The notes: generated by a model from the letters alone, not told the origin. Positions 52,452-64,000 are shown, counted from the first letter of the stretch. The stretch: DNA of 64,000 bases from Merluccius polli (GCA_030340625.1 JAOPHQ010001755.1:73501-137500), one strand, 5' to 3'. A program made the numbers and translations.

Positions 52452-53424
52452 ATGGATATGATGCGTATTTGGGCCAAGACAACTGGTGCTCACTTAATTG
52501 TTGTTTCTGAGACTTGGTTCTCCAAGTCTATTCTGGATAAAGATGTAGCTATCGATGGATACAACATCCATCGCTCTGATCGTCCCCGCAAAGGTGGGGG
52601 CGTGGCGATTTATACAAAATCAAATCTTGCTGTTCAGCTCTTGCTCTCTAAATCCGCTATTAAACAGTTTGAAATTATAGCAGTAAATATTGAGCTGTCC
52701 GGAGGACAATATCTAACTATTGTTGGTTGCTATAGGCCCCCTTCGGCCACCTCTGACACACTTCCCTGTTTAATGCAGCTCTTATCTCAACTTCGTTTTA
52801 ATGAAATTGTCCTGATTGGTGATCTGAACTGGGACTGGCTTTCCCCAGTATCCGATGATTTTAAAGCCTATTGCTTGTCTTTTGATTTTACTCAAATCAT
52901 TGAAGGCCCCACCCGTCTTAACCCTAAATGCTTAGACAAATCATCTCTCATTGATCTTTTGATAACAAATAGGCCTCACAAATTCTCCACAACCGGGGTC
53001 TTTGCTAACGATCTGAGTGATCATTGTGTGATCGGTGCTATCAGGGATACCAAAATTCCCCGTACCAAGCCTTGTGTTATTCAGAAAAGAAACCTTAAGC
53101 ATTTTAATGAACAAGCCTTCCTTCATGACATATATCGTTTTAGGTGGGATCGTATTTCTTTAATTGGTGATGTTGACCTTGCCTGGAAATATTTTTATGA
53201 TACTTTTATTTACTTTGTCAACAAACATGCCCCTATTCGTCGCTTCAGGGTCAAAGGGCGTGACAGCCCTTGGTTCACAAGTGAGTTGTCAACCCTTCTT
53301 TATCAGAGGAACCGGCTCTGGGCTATTGCCAGGAAGTCTGGTTCTGAGGCTGATTGGCTCTCTTTTCGTCAACTGAGAAATCATTTCACTGCTTCTGTTA
53401 AAAAAGCGAAAAGTGATTACTATA
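52452..53424 (+). mobile_element. LINE endonuclease domain, 3'-truncated
   Basis: An open frame of about 324 residues forms an APE-type endonuclease of the kind found in L2/Rex-like LINEs. Visible motifs are SETW (E20), YRPPS (94-98), GDLNWDW (123-129), IDLLITN (167-173) and SDH (189-191), all in order without stops. The frame is cut at a TA by the Tc1/mariner element at 53425, and its last 46 codons come from that element. No reverse transcriptase follows after 54644, so the LINE cannot be autonomous. Confidence 0.85.
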
Positions 53425-54644
53425 CACTCACCGGCCACTTTATTAGGTACACCTTGCTAGTACCGGGTTGGACCCCCTTTTGCCTTCAGAACTGCCTTAA
53501 TCCTTCGTGGCACAGATTCAACAAGGTACTGGAAACATTCCTCAGAGAGTTTGGTCCATATTGACATGATAGCATCACGAAGTTGCTGCAGATTTGTCGG
53601 CTGCACATCCATGATGCGAATCTCCCGTTCCACCACATCCCAAAGGTGCTCTATTGGATTGAGATCTGGTGACTGTGGAGGCCATTTGAGTACAGTGAAC
53701 TCATTGTCATGTTCAAGAAACCAGTCTGAGATGATTCGCGCTTTATGACATGGCGCGTTATCCTGCTGGAAGTAGCCATCAGAAGATGGGTACACTGTGG
53801 TCATAAAGGGATGGACATGGTCAGCAACAATACTCAGGTAGTCTGTGGCTTTGACACGATGCTCAATTGGTACTAATAAGCCCAAAGTGTGCCAGGAAAA
53901 TATCCCCCACACCATTACACCACCACCACCAGCCTGAACCGTTGATACAAGGCAGGATGGATCCATGCTTTCATGTTGTTGACGCCAAATTCTGACCCTA
54001 CCATCCGAATGTCGCAGCAGAAATCGAGACTCATCAGACCAGGCAACGTTTTTCCAATCTTCGATTGTCCAATTTTGGTGAGCCTGTGCGAATTGTAGCC
54101 TCAGTTTCCTGTTCTTAGCTGACAGGAGTGGCACCCGGTGTGGTCTTCTGCTGCTGTAGCCCATCCGCCTCAAGGTTCGACGTGTTGTGCGTTCAGAGAT
54201 GCTCTTCTGCATACCTCTGTTGTAACGAGTGGTTATTTGAGTTACAGTTGCCTTTCTATCAGCTCGAACCAGTCTGGCCATTCTCCTCTGACCTCTAGCA
54301 TCAACAAGGCATTTGCACCCACAGAACTGCCGCTCACTGGATATTTTCTCTTTTTCGGACCATTCTCTGTAAACCCTAGAGATGGTTGTGCGTGAAAATC
54401 CCAGTAGATCAGCAGTCTCTGAAATACTCAGACCAGCCCGTCTGGCACCAACAACCATGCCACGTTCAAAGTCACTTAAATCACCTTTCTTCCCCATTCT
54501 GATGCTCGGTTTGAACTGCAGCAGATCGTCCTGACCATGTCTACATGCCTAAATGCATTGAGTTGCTGCCATGTGATTGGCTGATTAGAAATTTGCGTTA
54601 ACGAGCAGTTGGACAGGTGTACCTAATAAAGTGGCCGGTGAGTG
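53425..54644 (-). mobile_element. intact Tc1/mariner transposon, DD36E type
   Basis: Identical 30-bp terminal inverted repeats (53425-53454 and 54615-54644, starting CACTCACCGGCCACTTTATT) flank an uninterrupted transposase. The element is 1220 bp and is bracketed by TA, as expected for Tc1/mariner target duplication. Known DD36E (Incomer) elements of fish have this size and layout. Confidence 0.93.
53457..54497 (-). CDS. Tc1/mariner transposase, DD36E, intact
   Basis: A 346-residue cut-and-paste transposase. The N-terminal paired-like helix-turn-helix includes LSISETADLLGFSRTTISRV (residues 23-42). The catalytic triad is D155 (AWSDESRF), D246 (QQDNAPCH) and E283 (PDLNPIEHLW). Exactly 36 residues separate the second D from E, against 34 in Sleeping Beauty and most Tc1, which places it in the DD36E (Incomer) family. 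There is no stop or frameshift, and the stop codon lies 2 bp inside the left TIR boundary. It starts at the first ATG of the frame, giving the usual MGKKGDLSDFERG-type start. Intact copies suggest recent activity. Confidence 0.93.
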   Translation of the reverse strand: MGKKGDLSDFERGMVVGARRAGLSISETADLLGFSRTTISRVYREWSEKEKISSERQFCGCKCLVDARGQRRMARLVRADRKATVTQITTRYNRGMQKSISERTTRRTLRRMGYSSRRPHRVPLLSAKNRKLRLQFAQAHQNWTIEDWKNVAWSDESRFLLRHSDGRVRIWRQQHESMDPSCLVSTVQAGGGGVMVWGIFSWHTLGLLVPIEHRVKATDYLSIVADHVHPFMTTVYPSSDGYFQQDNAPCHKARIISDWFLEHDNEFTVLKWPPQSPDLNPIEHLWDVVEREIRIMDVQPTNLQQLRDAIMSIWTKLSEECFQYLVESVPRRIKAVLKAKGGPTRY

Positions 54645-54659
54645 TATATAACGTAGGGA

Positions 54660-57414
54660 AACGGATAAAACTAGGTTACAGGGAGCATATTAATATTTTT
54701 TGGTGATGTTGTGCAACTACCACGTTAATACGTGATACTGAGCTGTGGGGAAACCCATAATGACTTGATAATTAGTACCTCAGAAAAGTGACGAGCGTGA
54801 ATGAAAGAAATGCTGTTGATCCAGAAACGTCTGCGATGAGGACACACTGAGGATACTGGTGGGCACGACTCACCAGTCTGTGCCACCAGAAATAGCAGCG
54901 TGCCATTTCACAATAGGATCACATGTGGTTGACACCACATCAGTAGGCTGTGAGTCTCTGATTTCAAGTCTCAAGAATCAGTGATTATAATATTAACTAA
55001 TACTACTACTACTAATAATAATAATAATAATAATAACAAAAGTCATGCTCAATCTTCATTAATCTATCATACTGAAAGTGCTCCATTTTTTTTATAAAAG
55101 GGCAAAAACTAAACAATGCCTTTCCTAAATCTCAAAGTGTATTTGCCTAAGAAGTCAATGGCAATTTTTCTAAATCAAACAGAAAGAAAATAACGGAAAA
55201 TCAGCCTTGTTTATTTTGAATTTAAATTATGCTTTACAACAAACAGAAATTAGGAAATTAGTTTCAAAACTGTACAAAACTTAATTCCATCCATCATGCG
55301 GTAAGCAAACAGAAATACGTTACAAACAGAGTAGAGAAAGAAAACAATGACAACAAACCATCTGTGTTAGCATATTCTCAGCGCACAAGACTACATTTCC
55401 CAGTTTACAACAAGCAGAGATGATCCCACGCGGGGCATTTGGCAAATTCTCTGCCTTACAAAACATTAGATTATAATCCAAACTATCCTCTTCTTCATGG
55501 CACGTTTGCCATTTCCTTCAAAAAAAATCACACGTTTAAACATAAACAATGTACAAACTTAAATCGGCCAGTGGTTAAAGGTGTCCAAGTCAACAAATAA
55601 AAAAGTGTTGAACCGAGTTCAACTTCACATAGGCATCTGTGGGAATCAAACCAGCATTGTGATAGCAAACATGTAGCAGCAAGGTTGTGGTGGCCACATA
55701 ACTTCTTCCAAAACAGCTGGATGTCTGGCCATGAATTTTTTTTGTTTGACAGTAAAGACATAAAGCCAGATCAGGGGCAAGTTGATTAAGTCTCTGCAGT
55801 TGGTTTTGTTCTGGTTGTCATGTTGGTCCTAAGATAATAAATGTGCCATGTGTCCTTTTGTATTGTCGATGTTATGTTTAACAAGTCCTAATAATACAGA
55901 ATGAATACAGAATCCATGAATACAGACAATACAAATCTGCCAATTGAATTGATCTTGGCACTACATTTGTTTCTTTCATCGGTAGGTTTATGTGGAAGAA
56001 CTATTAGTTAGTTTAATGGCCGTTCAACTAACTTTTAAACGGCAAAGGTATCACATAGTACCGCGAGAGGTATTTGTGGATGTTGGTGTCTAACCAACTA
56101 TACAGGACGGTGGCGGCATCTCCTGGACACATGCGAAATTACACCAATTAAAACCAACAGACTTAGATTGTCTCATTAATTCAGACTTTGACGTTGACCA
56201 CTAGACAAACCGATTTGACACCACATTACAAACGTGTGGTCATAACAAGGGGTTGGCATTTACAAAGTTAAACAAACTCTGAAGTTAGTTTGGACAATCC
56301 AGAAAAAACATAACTGAACTGGGGACGACCTGGCCAAGTCATCTTCAATCCTCAGTGTGCGTGTGAAGAAGAACCTTAATGTCTTGCAACACATACAGGC
56401 TTGATCCTATTGTGAAATAACCTGCTGCTATTTTTGTTGGCACAGACTGATAAGGTTTGCCAACAATATACTCATGGTGAACCTTGTAGGTACGTGATCC
56501 GAGTACAGTACAGATATACAACAGAAGATCAAACAGTAGGCCCACTCCATGCATGTAATCTGACTTGAAAGAGTGAGTGTAGGATGTGGCTTCAAATATC
56601 CACAGGGAGGAAAGGGAAATAGCCATCTTTCACACTCAGGAGGGGACACACAACTCAAAATTAAAACAACATCCTTGAAAGAAAAAAAAAAAAAAGATTA
56701 TTATTTGATAAGCTCATACACGACATACAGGAAAAACACCCTATTGAACTCACTCATTCACATGCATCTCTGTGAGAGACTTCATTAAAAGACATGTGAT
56801 GACGTTGTAGTCCTCCTATGGGTAGTAGATGCAGGTCTCTTGATGTGCATCTGCTTCAAGATGAACAGACTCAACGACTATTGGTCCCTTATAAAAATCC
56901 TGCTCGTCTTCCTCTCTCAGTTATACGAATAACACTTAACCCTTTCATTTAATCATGGCCCCCATGTTGGGTCTTCATTATTCTTCTTCATAGGAATGAA
57001 TTGCCTCATGTCTCCGAGCGGTGCGTCCTTGGCTGACCTTCGTCGCATGGAAGTCATTACGGCACAACCTATGAGCTCCAACAACTTTAGCAGGAAAACC
57101 TCGGAGGCGTGGTTGTTTGTTTCTCCCAAGTACAAAGTACTTTGAGGCACTTTTGTCCTTCGGACCTCTTGGATCTCGAACCCGGAAACCAAATGAAGTA
57201 GAAACCGTTGGATGGGTCGGTTGGCTGGCGGGCTCAAACCCCAAAAGCCCAGCAGAAGGAGAAGAACAAGAAGGGACCGTCTGAGCTCTTCATCTGTTAA
57301 ATCATATCATAATCGGATACATACCTCCGTATGTGCAAACATCTTTTGCAGTGAGGTCAGGTGTTTCGGGGAAGGGGGGGGGGGGGGGGGGGGGGGGGTC
57401 TATCTCAGAACGCG
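54660..57414. other. non-coding, downstream of pld1
   Basis: AT-rich, with a poly-G run (57374-57398) near the pld1 stop. It may be pld1 3' UTR (AATAAA on the minus strand at 55210-55215) but nothing fixes this. Small open frames near 56345-56626 and 56953-57244 have no recognisable family. No tmem147 exon was found. Confidence 0.5.
57374..57398. repeat. poly-G tract
   Basis: About 25 G, 16 bp past the pld1 stop codon. It would be poly-C in the mRNA. Confidence 0.9.
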
Positions 57415-57684
57415 TTAAGTCCAGATTTCCGTGGGAACCATGGCCTCCTTGGTGCCGACTGAGGGCATGAGGTTCTCTTCCGACAGGAAGTCCAGCGGGA
57501 ACTGGACCAGGAAGCCGCGGATCTTGCGGAGCTCTTCCCGAGCGCGGGTCGGGTCGGTCTGGGCCAGGCCCGCTTTCACCCGGTACTGCTCCAGCTCGGA
57601 CATGTTACGCACCAGGGAGGTGGGCAGGCACCGAAACACCTGCGCACACACACAAATGCACACATACATGATGGATGGATGAAT

Positions 57685-57726
<42 letters not shown>

Positions 57727-58780
57727 GAATGCATGCAAACATACACACACGCACACACACACACACACACACACATAAAAACACACACACAGTTATCTAC
57801 TATAATACTAGAAATAATCAACTACCCACTGCTAACATCTCCTAACACACAACAAGTTGTTTATCAATGTGCTTTTATGTCAAGTCAAGACAACGTTTTA
57901 TGACGCCCCCTAACCCTATCCCCGCCAAGGGCAAGGAAAACACCCCTTAATTATCAAGGAAGAAGCCTCGAAAAGGTTCGCAAAAAGAGGGATCCCTCCT
58001 TCTTCTGGTTGTATGTAATGTATTATGGAAGATTGCATGCACATTTTTTGTGGGATTTTTACATAAAACGTTAATTTATGATGAGAACTAACATTAGTTT
58101 ATAAGCTCTCTGGTTTATGCGCAAGCTCCAGCAGGCTGCAATTCACTTACGGCCGAAGGGGTCAGTAATGAGAAGGAATCCCTTGATTCTTACACGCAAG
58201 TCCTTTAAATGCAGCAGTTTAATTTAACGTTCAGCATTTCAACATTTTCACATCGTATGCTCTATGGTATTGGTGTACTGCATTGCACATGTATGCAGAC
58301 TAGCCACAGTAATCCCAAACCTTCTCGTAGATGGTGGCGTTGCGGCCAGCGGTGGTCATCCACACCTCCTTGTAGAAGCGATCACTGACGGGTCAGACAT
58401 GTCGATGGTGCCATCGCCGTGACCCCCAAGGATGGTGCTGGATAGAGAGACAGAGACACAGAGAGAGAGAAACAAAGGAAGACATAGTGGGCAGAGAGAG
58501 AGAGAAGGAGACAGGTTCAATCAATCAATCAATCACTCAATCAAAGACATGACCAAACTTTTCCAAAAGTTGGGCTCGGGACAGTAGAGGGACTGATTTG
58601 CAAGAAAGACCCACAGAGGACAGACATGGAGAGAATTCAAACTATTCAAACTTGAAGCAACCTTTTGAAAATATGTTTCTGTAATGCAACACATCTCCTC
58701 TCTGCCCTCAAATTAAATCCAACTTCATAACATTTTGCTAGCAACCCTAACCAGTAATTTCCCTCTCTCACACACTCACA

Positions 58781-58811
<31 letters not shown>

Positions 58812-58976
58812 CGAAAGCATTCCAGGCGGAGTTGCAGGGCATAGGGTCCAGCCAGGTACTCCTTGTCATCCATCACTGCAGCAACCCTCTCCGAGTCCTC
58901 GATGATCACCGCCACCTCGCTGTCCCTCTTACCCAGCATGCTCCTGTCGTTAATGTTAGCCGAACCTGGAAGGTGA

Positions 58977-59016
<40 letters not shown>

Positions 59017-61136
59017 ATTATGTGTCTGTTCACAAAATATTGTATTCTATGGCTAAACAAACTATCAACTAACTGCATTGTGTGAAAGAGCTATTCATAT
59101 ATCTACCAGCAGGGGGCACTAAAGCGTTAGGTTACACGATTGGAAATGCGGATTAAGGGATAAACTCACAGGGGCTTACATAGAGAGAAATAAAATGAGA
59201 GAATGATGAACGTAAGGGTGATTTAAGGACATCTGAATATAAACAAGGGAAGTCTGGGTTTCCCTGCTTAGGCTGCTGCCCCCGTGACCCGACCCTTTTA
59301 AGCGGCAAGAAGATGGATGGATGGATGGATGAATATAAACATTGAAGGATGACAGATTTGACATGGATTCCTTTGCCTCGGGGATGAAGAAAGTATCCAT
59401 CCATTTAGCTTTGATCAAAAATGTGTATTTTTAACTGCAGGAAACTGACGAGAGGCCAGAGACAGACAGAAAGGCAGACAGAGAGGCAGACAGACCGATG
59501 ATGACGGTGTTGTCGTCGGCGATGAGCATCTTGCTGTGCACGTAGATGAGCTCGGTGACCAGGTGCTCCTCCAGCTCGGCGTGGGTCCGCAGGCCGCTGA
59601 ACGAGATGTAGTTCATCCACTGGTCGTCCACTGGGAGGAGGAGGAAGGTTCAAGTTGGAGGGATGAAGTGGAAGGGAGGAGCAGAGTTAAGAGAGGAGGA
59701 GCAGGAGTGAGTGGGAGGAAGTGGAGAGAAGGAGGTAGAGAGATAAGGTAGTGGAGAGGAGCAAGGAGATGAAGGAGAGAGAGAAGAAACGTGAAACAAA
59801 TGGTAGAGGAGGTGAGCAGTTGAGCGATGAGAGGAAAAGGGAAGGAGAACAATGGGGAGAAGAAATGTAAGACCAGTTGTGAATGCACATATTTCATGAG
59901 TTAGGGCTTGTGTCCATATAGCGTTCTTCTCTGGCAGAAAAGCGCTCACAGGGCACTGGGAGCGCTGAGATGAAGCGCTTGTGCGTTGAGGAAAAGAAAA
60001 CACTGCAGGTGGGTTTTGTTTCATGACAACATCTTGACAATTTCTATGACAACATATCACCACTCTAACCATCGTTGTATGATAGACCATCGTCGCCCAT
60101 TTGCTTTTTATTATTTATTTGTTTGACATTGTTCTTGTTCGGCCTCTGTTGCGATAGTTCCTGTCTGACATATCATAAAGCTGCGGATAGACAGACACGG
60201 CCAGAACACGCTTCTCCTCCATCTTATTGGTTACATGGGTGACCAGCGGGGCCCCATCTAATATATGATTGGTTACCTGAAAGGGTCGCCAACAGTGACA
60301 ACACCTTTCTGAAAAGTTCAGATATTTTCAACTAAAAGCACTCGGAGTGGCCACACAAAAAAGTCGTAGCGCTCTGAAAAAAAGACGCTGGGTGCAGCGT
60401 TTTTTCTCTAGGCGACCGCATGCTGCTGCAGATGTTATCTTCTTTTTGGGAACAATTTAAAAAATGACGCCGCGCGCTCGAAAAAAACCATATATGGTAT
60501 ATGGACACGAGCCCTTAATACATAAAACCCACTCAACCCACTCTCTTTCGGTCCTGTTGTACTTACTTTCCTTTTTGAGCTGAGATATGATGGAGAAGTC
60601 CCCTCGGATCATAGTCCTGACGGGAGAGCAGAACACAACATTTGAGCTCCACAATAACCACTATGTAATTTCAATAGAATAGAATGGAACATGATTGATA
60701 CCATTACCTTCATTTGTATAAATATGATAACTATTATATATAATATAATTCCTTATTGACAATTAAGGAGAATTACATGTATATACATTTTCCAATTAAA
60801 AAAACAGATTTATGATATATACATTGACAGCAGGTTTGGTATAAATTAAACCACATTATAATTTCTACAATTCCCCTCGTATTTGTCATGAATCGAAAGA
60901 TAAATAGTTTGAGATGGATGAGAATGTATGACGTCCATTGAACACAGATGAACATCTACTTCCCATTGGCCTTCAGAGTAAAAGCTTCCCTGTGGCTGAG
61001 GGTAGGATGTGAGGGGGCTCACCTGTAGTTGAAGTGCATGACAGCCTGAAGGGCATTTCCACCCCCGGTGGTGATGTCACCCTCGAATCCAGGAAGCAGC
61101 GGTGTCACCACATACACACGGTACCGCTTACCTTCC

Positions 61137-61176
<40 letters not shown>

Positions 61177-61283
61177 TCATGAGAACATATATATGGTACA
61201 TAATTTGCTTCAAAATGTATGTGAGGTGTCTTTGTGTGTCATGAAAAGCGCTTAAAATAAAATTATTAAATTATTATTATTAT

Positions 61284-61336
<53 letters not shown>

Positions 61337-63762
61337 TATGATGTAAGCACACACAAGGTCTTGAGAACATACATGATGTACACACATACACACACACACA
61401 TACACCCAACAGGGTCACATTGTACACACAACACACATGTAGCATACAAACACGTAAGCACGTGTACAATCTGAGTCATGCATGTGATGTGTACAAACAC
61501 AAAAGTAACACTCGACAAACTGCAGCTAATCCTTGCTCAAACAGACGTGCGTACGAGAGAGAGTTTCGCCAACAGAAACCCAACATACTTGTGTGCTCGG
61601 AGAATCCTCTCGATGATGGCGTCGCCGATCTTGTTGTACACCATGCGGTTGTCAGCGCAGCTTATGAAAAACTGGTTCTTCAACAACAGACAGAGTGGAA
61701 AACAACATCAACAACAAGCCACATGTCCGCCATCACCACCAACACCACCACCACCACCACCACCACCATTGTCATCATCTTAACGGCTTTTGTTTGGATT
61801 CCTTTTAAAATGCTGAAAAGCTTCTCTCTGAAAGAAGACGCAGAGCTGACGAGGAATGCGAGCGCCATTAGGGCTTGGATTCACATTTAATGAAATGAAA
61901 GACGATTTGATAAAGACGCTTTAATAACACAGCACTTATTTTTTTTCTCTCCAAACAGCATTTACAAAGTGCTCAAAGCAATAGTTCACCCATTTTGCAT
62001 AGTTGGCCTAATATCCCCTTAGCCCCCAAGCCTCTATGCGGACGACCTACCTCTATGTAGATGAAGTGTTTGCTCTTGGCGATGACCTGAATGTAGGCGT
62101 TGTGAATGGACTCCTCGTGGTACTTGATCCCCGCGACCAGTCCGGCCGCCGATCGCAGCACCTACAACAACAATGCAGACACGCACTCACACAGCTTGAC
62201 CGGGGCAGGTGGACTGGGTCAAAATGCAGCCGCCAGGCTATTAACCGCAACCGGCCGTCGGTCGCACGAAACTCAAAACTCAGCATAAACTACAAGATCC
62301 TGTGGATTACATGAAAGGAACTGCATGACCTTGCACCCCAGTTACATTTCAGAGCTCATTCCACTTCTCGACCACTGCAATCTTCAAATCTCTGCCTTTT
62401 ATATATCTATTGGTCGCTCCAATTGCAAAACGAAAGGGATAGCCCCGACCCTCTGGAGCCATCCTCCTCAACCTAGCAGATTTGCTGACTCTTCGCACTG
62501 TTTAAAGCCTCTAAAAAACATGTTTTATAGATCTCCAACCCTGTCTTATCTTTTGTTTGTTTGTTTTAGTTTCGTTTGTCTCTCTCATGGTGCTGTATTT
62601 ATACTGCAATTGTTTTAAGAGTAGAGGCGGGTAAAGCAGAGTAGCAGAGGGTAAAGCAGAGTACAGAGGGTAAAGCAGAGTAGCAGAGGGTAAAGCAGAG
62701 TAGCAGAAGGGTAGAGAGGGTAAAGCAGAGTAGAGGAGGGTAAAGCAGAGTAGATGAGGCAGAGTAAATGAGGGTAAAGTAGAGGGGAGGGTACAGTAGA
62801 GGAGGAGTAAAGTATAGGGATGGTTAGTGTAATTGTATCGTTAGTTTTGTTTTGTGAATCTCCATCAAAAACTATGCACGAAAACCACAACAACATTGGA
62901 CACACATAAGCCATCTGTCCTGTGGTCAAATGTAAAGGCTGGACCTGCAAACAATCCAATTATCTACTCTCTACTGACTGTGAATTGATTTTGTTGTTAA
63001 TTGAATTTACTTTGCTCTATGCTGGATTGTAAGCCATTGAATAGTAATACTTGTAGTGTATTACTATTGCATTACTATATATACTATGTTATCCAACTAC
63101 ACATGTGAAGTCAGTAAGAAGCAGGATGGGGGAGGGCGCCTACATGTTGACCACCAGCCTTTCATCTGGGAGTCACCCTAGCACTACTGTACTATTCCCC
63201 CACCCTATTGTTTATGCAAGAGTGGTAGAGAGACTACTGGAATGAATGGCCGCCGGGGGGTTGGGGGTGGTTCCTCACCTGTACTTTGGTGTTGACGCAG
63301 TCGGGGACCTTGTAGCGCAGGTTGCTGGCGCTGGAGTGGGACTTGGGCAGCAGGAAGGGGTAGGAGAGAGATCGATACTTGGGCTTCATGATCTGAAGGA
63401 GGGAGGGAGGGGGAGATGGGGAGTGAACGGCAGAGTGGCTTAGGATGGAAATTATGACTAAGAGTGGAAAGAGCCGTGAGGTTACAGTGAGTCTTGTAAT
63501 GAGAGAGCCCCAGGGCATTTCAATGACTGTGTGTGTATGTGGTGTGTGTGTGTGTGTTTGATTGCTTAAACAGCGTGTGTGCAGAGTGAGTGAGTGAGTG
63601 AGTGAGCGAGTGAGACAGAGAGAGAGAGAGACTGCACGTGTACCTTAGTGAAATTCCAGCGCTGTATGAAGTGTCTTGCCACGTCCCTCGCTGCGTTGCC
63701 GTGGACGACCGAGGCGATGTCATGCCAGGGCATCCTGGGAGTGGTGTGGCGGTCAATGAAGT
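57415..63762 (-). CDS. pld1: Phospholipase D1, 3' ten coding exons (one frameshifted)
   Basis: Hydrolyses phosphatidylcholine to phosphatidic acid and choline at membranes. Exons: 63644-63762, 63279-63392, 62051-62161, 61589-61677, 61023-61136, 60567-60616, 59496-59630, 58812-58965, 58321-58437, 57415-57639. They encode about 408 C-terminal residues. Family segments are TPRMPWHDIASVVHGNAARD, HFIQRWNFTK, IKYHEESIHNAYI, NQFFISCADN and YRVYVVTPLLPGFEGD. The second HKD motif is complete: VHSKMLIADD in 59496-59630 and GSANINDRS in 58812-58965. The C-terminus ends EIWT, like PLD1 and PLD2. RKIRGFLVQFP and SVGTKEA favour PLD1 over PLD2. Exon 58321-58437 is one base short in its DP-VSDRFYKEVW segment, which breaks the frame. 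The PX, PH and first HKD parts are off the right edge. Confidence 0.92.
57652..57790. repeat. (CA)n microsatellites
   Basis: Two CA runs in the last pld1 intron, starting near the acceptor of the last exon. Confidence 0.9.
58321..58437 (-). pseudogene. pld1: pld1 penultimate exon with 1-nt deletion
   Basis: The exon is 117 nt. Phase 2 at its start and phase 0 at its end require 118. Upstream frame reads TILGGHGDGTIDMSDP; downstream frame reads VSDRFYKEVWMTTAGRNAT and IYEK. The base is missing from a G run (plus strand ACGGGTC near 58400, four G expected). A homopolymer sequencing error is the simplest cause; a real lesion is possible. Confidence 0.85.
58782..58811. repeat. (CA)n overlapping a pld1 donor
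   Basis: The donor of exon 58812-58965 is the first GT of a GT repeat run on the coding strand, so the splice site is made of the microsatellite. Confidence 0.85.
58979..59014. repeat. (CA)n microsatellite
   Basis: A CA run beginning 14 bp upstream of the acceptor of pld1 exon 58812-58965. Confidence 0.9.
61138..61172. repeat. (CA)n at a pld1 acceptor
   Basis: On the coding strand the TG run ends in TAG, forming the acceptor of exon 61023-61136. Confidence 0.9.
61285..61336. repeat. (TAG)n microsatellite
   Basis: About 17 AGT/TAG units in a pld1 intron. Confidence 0.95.
62619..62825. repeat. purine-rich minisatellite, about 18-22-bp units
   Basis: GGGTAAAGCAGAGTAGCAGA recurs imperfectly about nine times in a pld1 intron. 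Confidence 0.85.
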
Positions 63763-64000
63763 CTGAGAAAGAGAGACATCGAGAGTCAGAGAGAGAGATG
63801 GCCAATAATGGCCTACACATTTTGTAAGGAAACATAATAATCGGTGCATCCGTAATAACTAAGAAGGAAATGAACTAAGAATGGAAATCAAACACATTCA
63901 GATTTCATTAAAACCTCTCCTTTTCACAAAGCTGAACACAGTTGAAAATAGAAAATAAACAGAGATAAAGTGAGAGGCAGAGTGTGAGAGTGACAGGAGA

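Noticed and set aside
53551..53748. Plus-strand ORFs across the transposase
   Set aside because: Shadows of the intact minus-strand transposase.
56345..56626. 93-residue minus-strand ORF with a hydrophobic stretch downstream of pld1
   Set aside because: No recognisable family, no splice partners, and its position fits pld1 3' UTR or intergenic DNA.
56953..57244. Two overlapping 88-94-residue minus-strand ORFs just past the pld1 stop
   Set aside because: Overlapping frames in probable 3' UTR, with no family similarity seen.

Overview
The window reads as a piece of a teleost fish nuclear genome. The genes have many small exons with consensus splice sites. Dinucleotide and other simple repeats are very dense, and the mobile elements are typical of ray-finned fish (hAT-like MITEs, L2-like LINE pieces, a Tc1/mariner element, a solo LTR). 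The microsatellite density resembles gadiform fish, but that is an inference. All five recognisable host genes lie on the minus strand.

Right to left (direction of transcription): (1) 57.4-63.8 kb holds the last ten exons of a phospholipase D1 gene, with the second HKD catalytic motif. Its 5' part is off the right edge, and the penultimate exon lacks one base. (2) 52.1-54.65 kb is a mobile-element cluster: a LINE endonuclease fragment cut short by an intact DD36E Tc1/mariner transposon. (3) 50.4-51.9 kb holds only the last three coding exons of tmem147; its first exons were not found. (4) 41.9-46.4 kb is a complete six-exon cytosolic sulfotransferase whose introns hold an 18-bp minisatellite, a hAT-like MITE split by a solo LTR, and an inverted-repeat element. 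(5) 30-41.8 kb is gene-poor, with microsatellites, a LINE 3' end and a minisatellite of tRNA-like units. (6) 21.05-29.85 kb is a complete 13-exon NCAM-family adhesion receptor with three Ig and two FN3 domains, a membrane segment and a short tail. (7) 1.5-17.5 kb holds the first 21 coding exons of mroh1 (HEAT-repeat protein); the rest is off the left edge. A GC-rich probable promoter lies at 18.1-18.55 kb, flanked by a 33-bp tandem array.

I see no operon-like or pathway logic: the genes act in lysosome/trafficking biology (mroh1), adhesion (NCAM-like), sulfonation, ER membrane protein biogenesis (tmem147) and lipid signalling (pld1). I found no clearly new multi-gene system. The most useful leads are the three-Ig NCAM form, the truncated tmem147 next to a transposon cluster, the pld1 frameshift, the nested solo LTR with a paralogous empty site, the tRNA-like minisatellite, and two GC-AG introns. 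Exon limits were set by hand from reading frame, splice consensus and remembered family similarity, without alignment tools.
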